From contig JAFRJF010000137.1 in the NCBI GenBank assembly GCA_017432405.1, positions 1 to 25,726 on the forward strand: a stretch of DNA of 25,726 bases. Reading direction: 5' to 3'. The first letter of the stretch is position 1. The number at the start of each line of letters is the position of its first letter. The stretch comes from Clostridia bacterium (GTDB taxonomy: Bacteria; Bacillota_A; Clostridia; Christensenellales; Aristaeellaceae). Under the pieces are notes generated by a model. The model saw only the letters and a program-made list of their open reading frames with translations, was not told the DNA's origin and did not search any database. Of the stretch, positions 1 through 6,846 are shown one piece after another. The translations under genes were made by a program, and so were the position numbers.

Positions 1-76
1 ATTATATCAAATAACCGCCCCATCTTCAATGAAATTGAGAAGGATGGAATGATAAATTATGATGGTGGTACGGGGC

Positions 77-123
77 AAAAAACGCCCCCGGTGCTTCTGC
101 TGCGAAGCGCCGGGGTGGGCGTT
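77..123 (-). terminator. Intrinsic terminator of the L,D-transpeptidase gene
   Basis: On the minus strand an interrupted GC-rich hairpin (AACGC, CCCCGG and GCTTC arms, each matched on the other side) is followed by a run of six T residues. It begins 13 bases after the transpeptidase stop codon, which is the layout of a Rho-independent terminator. Bases 1-76 hold nothing I can identify. Confidence 0.75.
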
Positions 124-135
124 GTGCGTTGATTT

Positions 136-2013
136 TTACACCTGGGTGGTGAACTTCAGGTCGATCTCCTTGACATAGCCCCGGTGGCCCTGCAATTCGA
201 TCAGCGACCAGCCCTCCACGGTTTCGATGACGTCGACCTCCATGTTTGGCTTCAGGTTGCCCAGCACGGCGCTGCCTTCGTCGGCGGATTCGTACACCGG
301 CACCGCGCTGCCCTCGTGGGGGCTGGCCAGGGCCGTCTCCGTGGAGTCGTCCTCGAAGACCACGTCGGCGCTGTCGGGCATGTCGTCCGTTTCGACCGGC
401 ACGAGCTGGAAGGTGGCGGCGTCGCTGGGAATGTAGCCCTGCAGGCCGCCGTATTCGACGAGGGACCATTCGGTGCTGTGCAGCAGCACGCTGGCCGCCT
501 CGCCTTTGGGCATCGCGCCGAGCACCTCGCCGGAGTCGGACGGCGCGCTCTGGATGTCCAGGTCCCTGTCGGCAATGGCCCGCTCCGCAAGGTCCTCATG
601 GCGCTCCAGCGACCCGCCGCCCTCGACGTAGGCGGTGAAGCGCTCGGCAGGGCTCTCGTTCAGGTCGGTGATGCCGATGGAATACACCGGCGTGGCGCCA
701 TCCAATGAATAATCAAGCGTGACGGCGGTCTTGAGGGTGAAATCCAGGTACCGGTTCATCACATAGCCGGTGGCCTCGCCCTTCATCACTTTCGACCATT
801 CCTTGCCGCGCTCCACGCCGACGACGGTGGTGCCGTTCTTCAGGCTCCCCAGCGATTTGGATTCGGTGGAGGGCGCCTGCCGGAGCTTGATGCCCACCTC
901 GCAGTTGACGGTGCCCAGGAAGAGCTCCAGCTCCCGGGTGGTCAGCTGATAGTCGCCGGCGTCCACGAACATGGCCTTGACGTGTTCGGATTCGTAGTAG
1001 GCGGCCTTCTGCACGATAGGGGTGGCGACGCCGTCCGCTTCAAAGCCGTAGGCGTTTTCAAAGGCGGTCACGGCCTCGGTGACGTCCACGTCGTATACGC
1101 CGTCGATGGCCCCGCCGTACAGCTTCAACACCTGCAAATACCGCTGCAGCGCCCGCACGGCGGGGCCGCTGCTGCCGTGCTCGAGGGTGACGTTCATGGC
1201 GGCGGGGGCTGAGGCGTCGGTGATGGCCTGCTGGAATTCCAGTGTGGCCAGGCCGGTCTGCTGCTGGCCCAGCAGGCTCTGGGCTTCCCGGACGGCGCGC
1301 ACGGTGGCCAGCGTATACTCCTCGTTGATCTCCTGGTCGTAGATGCCCAGCGCCTTCAGCTTCAGCTGCAGGTCCCGCACCTCGCTGCCGGTGCAGCCCC
1401 GGCCCAGCATGCCCGGCTCGTCGGGCACGCCCAGAAACTGGCTGTAGGACTGGCCGCTGGCGGCGTGATAGGAGGACTGGTAGAGCAGGTTGCGCAGCTC
1501 CTCATCCCGCTCGCTGTCCTTGTGGATGTTCACCCGCGTGCCCACGGGGCAGTTTTCGGCGATGAACCGCGCGTCCTCCGTGCGCATGCGGATGCAGCCG
1601 TGGGATACGGGATAGCCGAAATCCCGGACGGACTGCTCGTTGATGGCGCTCTCGTTGGGCCGGTTGTACAGCAGGGAATGGAACATCACGTCGTAGTGGA
1701 TGCGGGTGGCGTAGCGGGCATAGCCGCCGAAGGCCCGGAAGTGAAACCACTCCTCCCGCTCGCCGTCCCGCTCCTTGTCGGGCATTTTGAAGCTGCCCAG
1801 GGGGGTGGCGTCCTCCGCGCCGGAGGAGCAGAGCCCCTGCATCACGATCGCGCCGCCGTCTTTGTTTTCATAGACGGTGACGATCTGGTTGACGATGTCC
1901 ACGTCCACCCGGTAGGGGGATTCCTCCGCCGCCGTCGCGCTGCCAATCGGGCCAAACGCGCCCAGCAGGAGCGTCAGTATCAGGCTATACAGTGCAAGCT
2001 GCCTTGCTTTCAT
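136..2013 (-). CDS. Secreted L,D-transpeptidase (YkuD) with peptidoglycan-binding and SH3-like repeats
   Basis: This is a predicted exported cell-wall cross-linking enzyme of 625 residues. Residues 1-29 form a signal peptide ending near ATAAE, with no lipobox. The YkuD catalytic domain spans about 34-165; it carries His112 in FHSLLY and the signature SHGCIR with catalytic Cys140. Two peptidoglycan-binding_1-like repeats follow at about 203-265 and 277-340. The C-terminal half holds three SH3-like segments at about 372-424, 480-530 and 560-620. L,D-transpeptidases of this family form 3-3 peptide cross-links or attach proteins to the wall; the exact substrate is not visible. The ATG at 2013 is preceded by AAGGAG at about 11 bases. 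The gene appears monocistronic, with a promoter-like -10 upstream and a terminator downstream. The long C-terminal binding tail is larger than in minimal YkuD enzymes. Confidence 0.9.
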   Translation of the reverse strand: MKARQLALYSLILTLLLGAFGPIGSATAAEESPYRVDVDIVNQIVTVYENKDGGAIVMQGLCSSGAEDATPLGSFKMPDKERDGEREEWFHFRAFGGYARYATRIHYDVMFHSLLYNRPNESAINEQSVRDFGYPVSHGCIRMRTEDARFIAENCPVGTRVNIHKDSERDEELRNLLYQSSYHAASGQSYSQFLGVPDEPGMLGRGCTGSEVRDLQLKLKALGIYDQEINEEYTLATVRAVREAQSLLGQQQTGLATLEFQQAITDASAPAAMNVTLEHGSSGPAVRALQRYLQVLKLYGGAIDGVYDVDVTEAVTAFENAYGFEADGVATPIVQKAAYYESEHVKAMFVDAGDYQLTTRELELFLGTVNCEVGIKLRQAPSTESKSLGSLKNGTTVVGVERGKEWSKVMKGEATGYVMNRYLDFTLKTAVTLDYSLDGATPVYSIGITDLNESPAERFTAYVEGGGSLERHEDLAERAIADRDLDIQSAPSDSGEVLGAMPKGEAASVLLHSTEWSLVEYGGLQGYIPSDAATFQLVPVETDDMPDSADVVFEDDSTETALASPHEGSAVPVYESADEGSAVLGNLKPNMEVDVIETVEGWSLIELQGHRGYVKEIDLKFTTQV

Positions 2014-2046
2014 GGTGAATATTACTCCTTGACGATTGATATTAAT

Positions 2047-2052
2047 ATTATA
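2047..2052 (-). promoter_or_regulatory. Probable -10 element of the L,D-transpeptidase promoter
   Basis: The minus strand reads TATAAT here, preceded by TGTGA, about 34 bases upstream of the start codon. I cannot find a good -35 hexamer at the right distance, so this is a -10-only call. Confidence 0.4.
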
Positions 2053-2125
2053 TCACACCATTATGTCTATTCTATAGATGAATCATGACATCGCTTTGCC
2101 GTTCGGGGCGGAGATCATCTCCCGA

Positions 2126-2154
2126 TGGACACCGGGGTAAAAATGTGGTAAAAT
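2126..2154 (+). promoter_or_regulatory. Sigma-A-type promoter of the adenosine deaminase-like gene
   Basis: TGGACA (2126-2131) and TAAAAT (2149-2154) are separated by exactly 17 bases. Transcription should start near 2161, which excludes the upstream ATG at 2085 as a start and supports the GTG at 2202. Confidence 0.65.
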
Positions 2155-2201
2155 GTAAACGAAGACCGGGCCAAAGCGGTCGGCGAAAGGGGTGGGGCAG
2201 C

Positions 2202-4646
2202 GTGATCTTTTTCCAGCGTTTTTACCTGGACCGGGAAAAGGACATCGTCGTGGAGCTGTACATGGAGGGCAAGCGGCTGCTGCACGTGATCCGCACGCCC
2301 AACCACCACTCGGGCAACCTGATCACCAACCTGGCGCGGCTGTGCGGGCTTGAGACCAGCGAGGACGAAAACGGCCTGAAGGTGATCCGGGGCGAGGTGC
2401 CCTGCTACTACGACGGCGACAACCGGCGGCTGTACATACTGCGGCTGGGAAACACGAAGGTGGCCAACATCTGGCCCGACGGGCGGGTGGAGCTGAAGGC
2501 CTCGGTGCCCGCCATCTCCAAGACGCTGATGAGCCAGACGAAGGACTATCGCCTGGGCATCGACAAGACCATCGTCAAGACCTACATTCCCAGCGACTGC
2601 AAGTTCCGCACGGACCTGCACACCCACATGAACGGCAACCTTCCGCCGGATCTGCTGATTGCGCTGGCCATCGTGCACCAGATCCGCTATCCCTATTATT
2701 ATATAAAGAAGCTGGGCCTGAAATGCACGCCCGACCAGATCGGCGAACTGGAAAAACGGCGGGTGGAGGCTGAAAAGAACCTGGGCGAGACGGCGCTGAC
2801 GGGCCGCCACAGGCAGCGCCGCATCGACGATTTCACCTTCATCAACTTCGCCGACCTGATCCTGGGCAACCCGGAGGACGCGGCCTTCAACATCGGGCGC
2901 ATCCGCAACTCCCTGACCATCCCAAAGGACGGCCAGGCGGTGTTTGCCAATCTGGAAAAGGTGTATCTTTACCGCTACGTGTTTACCAAGGGGGTGCAAT
3001 CCGATCAGCCCTTCATTGGCCTGAACACAGAGGGCATCCCCGACCGGGAGGTGGCCGGCTATGCCGCGCGCATCCTCCGGGACAGGACGGACGACCGCTA
3101 TCGGGCCAACACCCTGTACCAGGACCTGCTGCTGTGGATCGGACGGGAGTGCCAGCGGTGGGGGGTCGAATATGTGGAGATCGCCGATACGGCGCTTCTG
3201 AATCGGGAGGCATTTCCGGCGAGGCTGCGCCAGATCCACGAGATCATGCCCGCGGTCACCCGGGAGACGGGGGTGTTGATCCGCTTCCTGGCGGGCATAA
3301 GGCGCATCCCGCTGACCATCGTGCGGGACCGGGTGACGCCCAACGACTACCTGGCGGAGAACCTGCGCTGCCTGCGGACCATCGCCGCCGACCCCTACGT
3401 GGCGGGAAGCGACATCATCGGCGAGGAGATCAACGACATCCTCGAACTGCGCAGCGTGATCCGTGAGCTGGTCGCCATCGCGGGGGCGCACCCCGGCTTT
3501 GTCATCCGCATCCATGCCGGCGAGAACGACAGCCTGCGGGACAACGTGGCGAACAGCATCCGCTGCGTGGCGGAGGCGCTGGCCCCGGGCCAGCCGATGC
3601 CGCCGTTGCGGGTGGGCCACGGGCTGTACACCTGCGACCTGCGCAGCGCCAAGGGCAAAAGGCTGCTGGAGGATATGGTCAAATACGGGGTGACGCTGGA
3701 ATTCCAGATCACCTCCAACGTGCGCCTGAACAACCTCAGCCGGCTGGAGCGGCATCCCCTGCGGCAGTACCTGCGGGCGGGGGTCAAGTGCGTGCAGGGC
3801 ACCGACGGCATGGCGCTGTACGGCACGAACTCCATCGACGAGGAGCTGAGCCTTGAAAAGCTGCTGGGCCTGAGCCACGACGAGCTGCGGGCCATGCGCC
3901 GGGCCGAGGACGGCATACTGGCCCAGAGCCGCCGCGCCTTTGCCGACAGGCAGGCGGCCTTCCGGCGGAATTGCCCGGGAGGGGACGTGGAGCTGTACTA
4001 CCGGGACAGGCTGCAGCAGGCGGGCCAGGCCTCCGGGGATCTCTGGCGCGAATCCGACAAGCTGGAGGCCGAAGCGGCGCTGTCAGGGCAGATCGCGCCG
4101 CTGCCCGGGGACGGCTTTCCCATCGTGGTGGCGGGCGGCAGCTTCAACAACAACCGGCATCGCACCGCCCTGCGCGCCGGGGACAGGGCTATCATCGACG
4201 CGCTGCTGGCCCGGCTCGACCCGGCGCGGGTCTTCTTCGCGGTGGGCCATACGCTGACCGGCCAGGAGGGCTATCTCGTCCGCCAGGCCGCAGGTCGCTT
4301 CCGGGTGTTCGCCTTCGTGCCCACGATGGTCAGCCGGGGAGAGCTGAACCGCCTGAGGGCTGCGGAGGTGGGCGTGCGGCTGTCCATCGAGAGCTCGGGC
4401 ATGGGCCTGTACAGGAGCTTCGCCTACGAGATATTCAAGCACCGGCCCTCGGCGCTGCTGGCCTTCGACGGCAATTCCGCGGCGCTGAACCTGATCCAGG
4501 AGGCCCGCAACGCCCGGCACAAGTGCCGCATCTACATCAACCCCAAGTCCCGTGGCCTCGCCGCCAAGGCGAAGCTGCTGGAGGGCTACGTCAGAGCGCT
4601 GGGGGAGGGGACGATTGGGGAATTAGGAATTAGGAATGAGGACTGA
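2202..4646 (+). CDS. Large adenosine deaminase-fold protein with C-terminal SLOG-like nucleotide-binding region
   Basis: This is an 814-residue protein from GTG 2202; the open frame continues back to 2085, but a good promoter at 2126-2154 lies inside that extension. Residues 1-130 are a domain I do not recognise. Residues about 135-600 are an adenosine/AMP deaminase-like metallohydrolase: HTH at 140-142 (first zinc ligands), HAGE at 438-441 (zinc His438, catalytic Glu441), GHG with His473, and TDG with metal Asp535. An insertion-rich stretch lies at about 165-300. Residues about 639-800 look like a Rossmann SLOG domain: a first strand VVAGGS, then VGHTLTGQEG, and a late AFDGNSAALNLI motif followed by a strand. 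Canonical ADA has about 340 residues, so more than half is extra. The expected reaction is deamination of an adenine nucleoside or nucleotide. The last residues (GELGIRNED) are encoded by a heptamer repeat. The SLOG call is by eye. Confidence 0.8.
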   Translation: MIFFQRFYLDREKDIVVELYMEGKRLLHVIRTPNHHSGNLITNLARLCGLETSEDENGLKVIRGEVPCYYDGDNRRLYILRLGNTKVANIWPDGRVELKASVPAISKTLMSQTKDYRLGIDKTIVKTYIPSDCKFRTDLHTHMNGNLPPDLLIALAIVHQIRYPYYYIKKLGLKCTPDQIGELEKRRVEAEKNLGETALTGRHRQRRIDDFTFINFADLILGNPEDAAFNIGRIRNSLTIPKDGQAVFANLEKVYLYRYVFTKGVQSDQPFIGLNTEGIPDREVAGYAARILRDRTDDRYRANTLYQDLLLWIGRECQRWGVEYVEIADTALLNREAFPARLRQIHEIMPAVTRETGVLIRFLAGIRRIPLTIVRDRVTPNDYLAENLRCLRTIAADPYVAGSDIIGEEINDILELRSVIRELVAIAGAHPGFVIRIHAGENDSLRDNVANSIRCVAEALAPGQPMPPLRVGHGLYTCDLRSAKGKRLLEDMVKYGVTLEFQITSNVRLNNLSRLERHPLRQYLRAGVKCVQGTDGMALYGTNSIDEELSLEKLLGLSHDELRAMRRAEDGILAQSRRAFADRQAAFRRNCPGGDVELYYRDRLQQAGQASGDLWRESDKLEAEAALSGQIAPLPGDGFPIVVAGGSFNNNRHRTALRAGDRAIIDALLARLDPARVFFAVGHTLTGQEGYLVRQAAGRFRVFAFVPTMVSRGELNRLRAAEVGVRLSIESSGMGLYRSFAYEIFKHRPSALLAFDGNSAALNLIQEARNARHKCRIYINPKSRGLAAKAKLLEGYVRALGEGTIGELGIRNED

Positions 4647-4681
4647 GGACTGGGGAATGGGGAAGGGGGAATGGGGAAATG
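4619..4681 (+). repeat. Nine-unit heptamer array (GGAATTA family)
   Basis: Nine consecutive 7-base units: GGAATTA twice, then GGAATGA, GGACTGA, GGACTGG, GGAATGG, GGAAGGG, GGAATGG and GGAAATG. The array overlaps the last nine codons of the deaminase gene and contains its stop codon (the TGA of GGACTGA). Units decay away from the gene. Related arrays lie at 9366-9432 and 19802-19836. Confidence 0.9.
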
Positions 4682-4697
4682 CCGGAGGACAGAATAA

Positions 4698-4737
4698 CGT
4701 CGCGCGCGGGCACTTTTCAAAGTGCCTGCGCGCGACG
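4698..4737. terminator. Long hairpin between convergent genes, probable bidirectional terminator
   Basis: A 19-base-pair stem (one G-U pair) with a TC loop lies between the 3' end of the deaminase gene and the 3' end of the convergent sensor kinase gene. On the plus strand it is followed by ATTTTG, a weak T-tract. Its central 19 bases (4706-4724) recur exactly inside recX. Confidence 0.65.
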
Positions 4738-4764
4738 ATTTTGTGAGGCTATCTGTCCCGCTGC

Positions 4765-6048
4765 TCATTCGGGTATCGTCACCTTTACCGCGGTTCCGCC
4801 GCCCTCCCGGGGCGTGATGGACATCTGCCCGTTGCACATCATCGTCAGGCGCTGGCGGATGTTGCCCAGCGCGATATGGGGCGCGTCGTCCTCGGTCGGC
4901 TCGAAGCCGGGGCCGTTGTCCTCCACGGTGAATTCGCTGCCGGAATCCGTACTCCGGGTCCGTATGGATATGCGAAGCGGCTCGGAATCCGGGTCGAGGC
5001 CGTGCTTGACGGCGTTCTCCACGATGGGCTGCAGCGTCAGTGGCGGCAGATGGAAGTGGGTGTGGGGCGTGTCGTAGTCCACGAAGAGGCGGTTGGTGAA
5101 CTGCGCCTGCTCCACGGCCAGGTAGGCGCGGGTGTGCTCCAGCTCCTCGGAAAAGGGGATGGTGTGTTCGCTGGCGATGGCGTTGAAGTTCTTGCGCAGG
5201 TAGGTGATGAAGTCCAGCGTGACCTGCTTGGCCGTCTGGGGGTCCTGGTCGCAGAGGTAGTAGACGCTGGTCATGGTGTTGTAGATGAAGTGGGGCCGCA
5301 TCTGGAGCATCAGTATGCTGGCGCGCTGTCGGGCGATTTCCTGCTGCTGGCGCAGGAGCTCCTGCTGGGTGCGCATGTACTGGTCGAGCTGGTCGGACAG
5401 TATGATGCCGTACATCACCACCGCGCAGGCGGCCAGGCTGATGTCGATAAACGGGTACACGGATACGAACACGTGCACCGTCAAGGCGACCGTCAGCGGC
5501 ACCAGCGCGATGAGAAACGCGCAGAACATCTTCCTGGACAGCCGGCTGCGCCAATGCAGTGCCGCGCCCAGGTTGATGGCCATGATGGCAATAAACGGCA
5601 GAACGGATATCGGATACCAGGGACCGTAGACAAGCTGCGTATCCTCCGTGATATAATAAAACTCGGTCGTAAACTGGGCCAGGTTCAGCATTGTGAAATA
5701 AACGAGCACCAGGGCGATCACGATGCGAAGCAGCACGCTCTTTTTCAGGTCCTCCCCGCAGCTGTGCAGCAGGTAGACCGTCAGCATGGGGACCGGCGCC
5801 ATGTACAAAAGCGAGTCGACGTAGGATACGACGATTTCCAGGGACCTGCAGCCGGGTTTTCCGTAGATGATGATTTCAAGCAGGGAAGTGGCGGAGAGCA
5901 GCGCCAGGGCCACAAAGAAGGCGATGAAGAAGCGCTTGCTCCACCGGTCGAGGCCGGGCATGATGGCTGCGGCCCCCAGCCCCAGCACCGTCAGCCCCAA
6001 CGCAACCCCGGTTATCAGTAGATAGAAAGACTCTGTAAAATCGTTCAT
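4765..6048 (-). CDS. LytS-like membrane sensor histidine kinase
   Basis: This is a 427-residue sensor kinase. Residues 1-220 contain about six or seven hydrophobic segments (for example near 8-30, 38-60, 76-95, 104-124, 145-164, 174-196, 200-218). A short coiled coil rich in Gln and Arg (about 222-245) leads to the His_kinase domain, with His253 in QMRPHFIYN as the expected phosphoacceptor. The HATPase part has the N box PIVENAVKHG (341-350) and DNGPG (377-381). These are features of the LytS/YpdA-type HPK7 group. Its ATG overlaps the stop codon of the regulator gene by four bases (ATGA), so the two are translationally coupled and almost certainly partners. The signal it senses is unknown. 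Kinases of this group usually pair with LytTR regulators, which is not the case here. Confidence 0.9.
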   Translation of the reverse strand: MNDFTESFYLLITGVALGLTVLGLGAAAIMPGLDRWSKRFFIAFFVALALLSATSLLEIIIYGKPGCRSLEIVVSYVDSLLYMAPVPMLTVYLLHSCGEDLKKSVLLRIVIALVLVYFTMLNLAQFTTEFYYITEDTQLVYGPWYPISVLPFIAIMAINLGAALHWRSRLSRKMFCAFLIALVPLTVALTVHVFVSVYPFIDISLAACAVVMYGIILSDQLDQYMRTQQELLRQQQEIARQRASILMLQMRPHFIYNTMTSVYYLCDQDPQTAKQVTLDFITYLRKNFNAIASEHTIPFSEELEHTRAYLAVEQAQFTNRLFVDYDTPHTHFHLPPLTLQPIVENAVKHGLDPDSEPLRISIRTRSTDSGSEFTVEDNGPGFEPTEDDAPHIALGNIRQRLTMMCNGQMSITPREGGGTAVKVTIPE

Positions 6049-6644
6049 TCACCTGCGCCTCCCGTCATAAGCGGATAGCGCAGGTTTTTCAGTTGGGCCC
6101 TGACGCCCTCCGCAGTGATCGGCTTGAGCATGTAGCCGCTGGCCCCGGTGGTCCAGGCGTCCACGGCGTACTCGCTGTACGCGGTCAGGTAGACCACGTT
6201 GGTGCGGGGGTTGATCTCCAGCAGCCTCCGGCAGAGGTCGAGCCCGTTCAGCTTGCCCAGCTCGATGTCCAGGAAGGCCAGCGCCACCCGGTTGATCTTC
6301 GCGTATTCAATGGCCTCCGACGGCCGTATGAAGCCCGTGATCGTGGCGTTTGGCAACACTTCCTCCAGTATGGGCAGGCCCCCGGCCAACACGATTTCCC
6401 GGTCGTCCACCAGTATGACGTTGGGCGATTCGTCGCTCCGGGCGGCGGCGACCATGAGCATGCCGATGTCCACGCCCAGGCACTGGGACAGCCGGGAGAT
6501 CATCGTGGCGTCCGGCAGGCGGGTGCCGTTTTCCCAACGCCCGACGGTGCTTCGGGTGACGAACAGCTTCTTCGCCAATTCCCGCTGCGTCAGCCTCCTC
6601 TCGGCCCTGAGGTTGCGCAGCGTTTCCGCAAAATACTGGTTCAT
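6045..6644 (-). CDS. Response regulator with N-terminal XRE helix-turn-helix and C-terminal receiver domain
   Basis: This 199-residue protein has an XRE/Cro-type helix-turn-helix at residues about 7-62 (TQRELAKKLFVTRSTVGRWE is the core). A receiver domain follows at about 75-192: acidic pair Asp80-Asp81, phosphoacceptor Asp126 in FLDIEL, Thr154 and Lys174 in the conserved switch positions. All receiver residues needed for phosphorylation are present. The domain order is reversed relative to most response regulators, where the receiver comes first, and the output domain is not LytTR. It is the first gene of a two-gene operon with the sensor kinase. It is divergent from a beta-glucosidase operon, so that unit and its own promoter are the obvious candidate targets (inference). 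The ribosome binding site (AGAGAG region) is weak. Confidence 0.9.
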   Translation of the reverse strand: MNQYFAETLRNLRAERRLTQRELAKKLFVTRSTVGRWENGTRLPDATMISRLSQCLGVDIGMLMVAAARSDESPNVILVDDREIVLAGGLPILEEVLPNATITGFIRPSEAIEYAKINRVALAFLDIELGKLNGLDLCRRLLEINPRTNVVYLTAYSEYAVDAWTTGASGYMLKPITAEGVRAQLKNLRYPLMTGGAGE

Positions 6645-6682
6645 GTTATTTCTCTCTGACTGTGATATTATTCCTTTTCATT

Positions 6683-6711
6683 ATCATAGCCCCAAACCGC
6701 GATAAAATCAA
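6683..6711 (-). promoter_or_regulatory. Promoter of the response regulator-kinase operon
   Basis: On the minus strand, TTGATT (6706-6711) and TATGAT (6683-6688) are separated by 17 bases. This places the transcript start about 30 bases upstream of the regulator ATG at 6644. Confidence 0.6.
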
Positions 6712-6740
6712 GCACATCCCGGTCTTGTTTACGATTTCTA

Positions 6741-6769
6741 TTGACGAATACCGCGGAATGAAGTATATT
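6741..6769 (+). promoter_or_regulatory. Promoter of the beta-glucosidase operon
   Basis: TTGACG (6741-6746) and TATATT (6764-6769) are spaced by 17 bases. The -35 elements of this promoter and the divergent regulator promoter lie about 30 bases apart. The predicted leader is about 70 bases. Confidence 0.65.
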
Positions 6770-6773
6770 GATG

Positions 6774-6828
6774 GTATTGGCAATGCGATTCATGAACACA
6801 TTTTATCCGACTGATACCATTCCAATAC
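6774..6828. promoter_or_regulatory. Candidate operator: spaced inverted repeat in the beta-glucosidase leader
   Basis: GTATTGG at 6774-6780 and its inverse CCAATAC at 6822-6828 flank 41 bases. Similarity extends inward (GTATTGGCAATG against GTATTGGAATGG). It begins just after the -10 box, where repressors or a two-site regulator could act. No experiment or search backs this; it could be chance. Confidence 0.3.
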
Positions 6829-6846
6829 GAAAGGGGAGGCACCTCT

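Noticed and set aside
2115..3878. Minus-strand open frame of 587 codons opposite the deaminase gene
   Set aside because: Its protein is low-complexity and has no recognisable motif. The plus-strand frame has clear catalytic motifs and a promoter; this is a high-GC antisense shadow.
2202..4646. RADAR (RdrA-RdrB) defence locus
   Set aside because: The deaminase is large like RdrB, but no RdrA-type ATPase lies beside it. The only AAA+ gene is 20 kb away and belongs to the CbxX family. Kept only as a comparison for the fusion protein.
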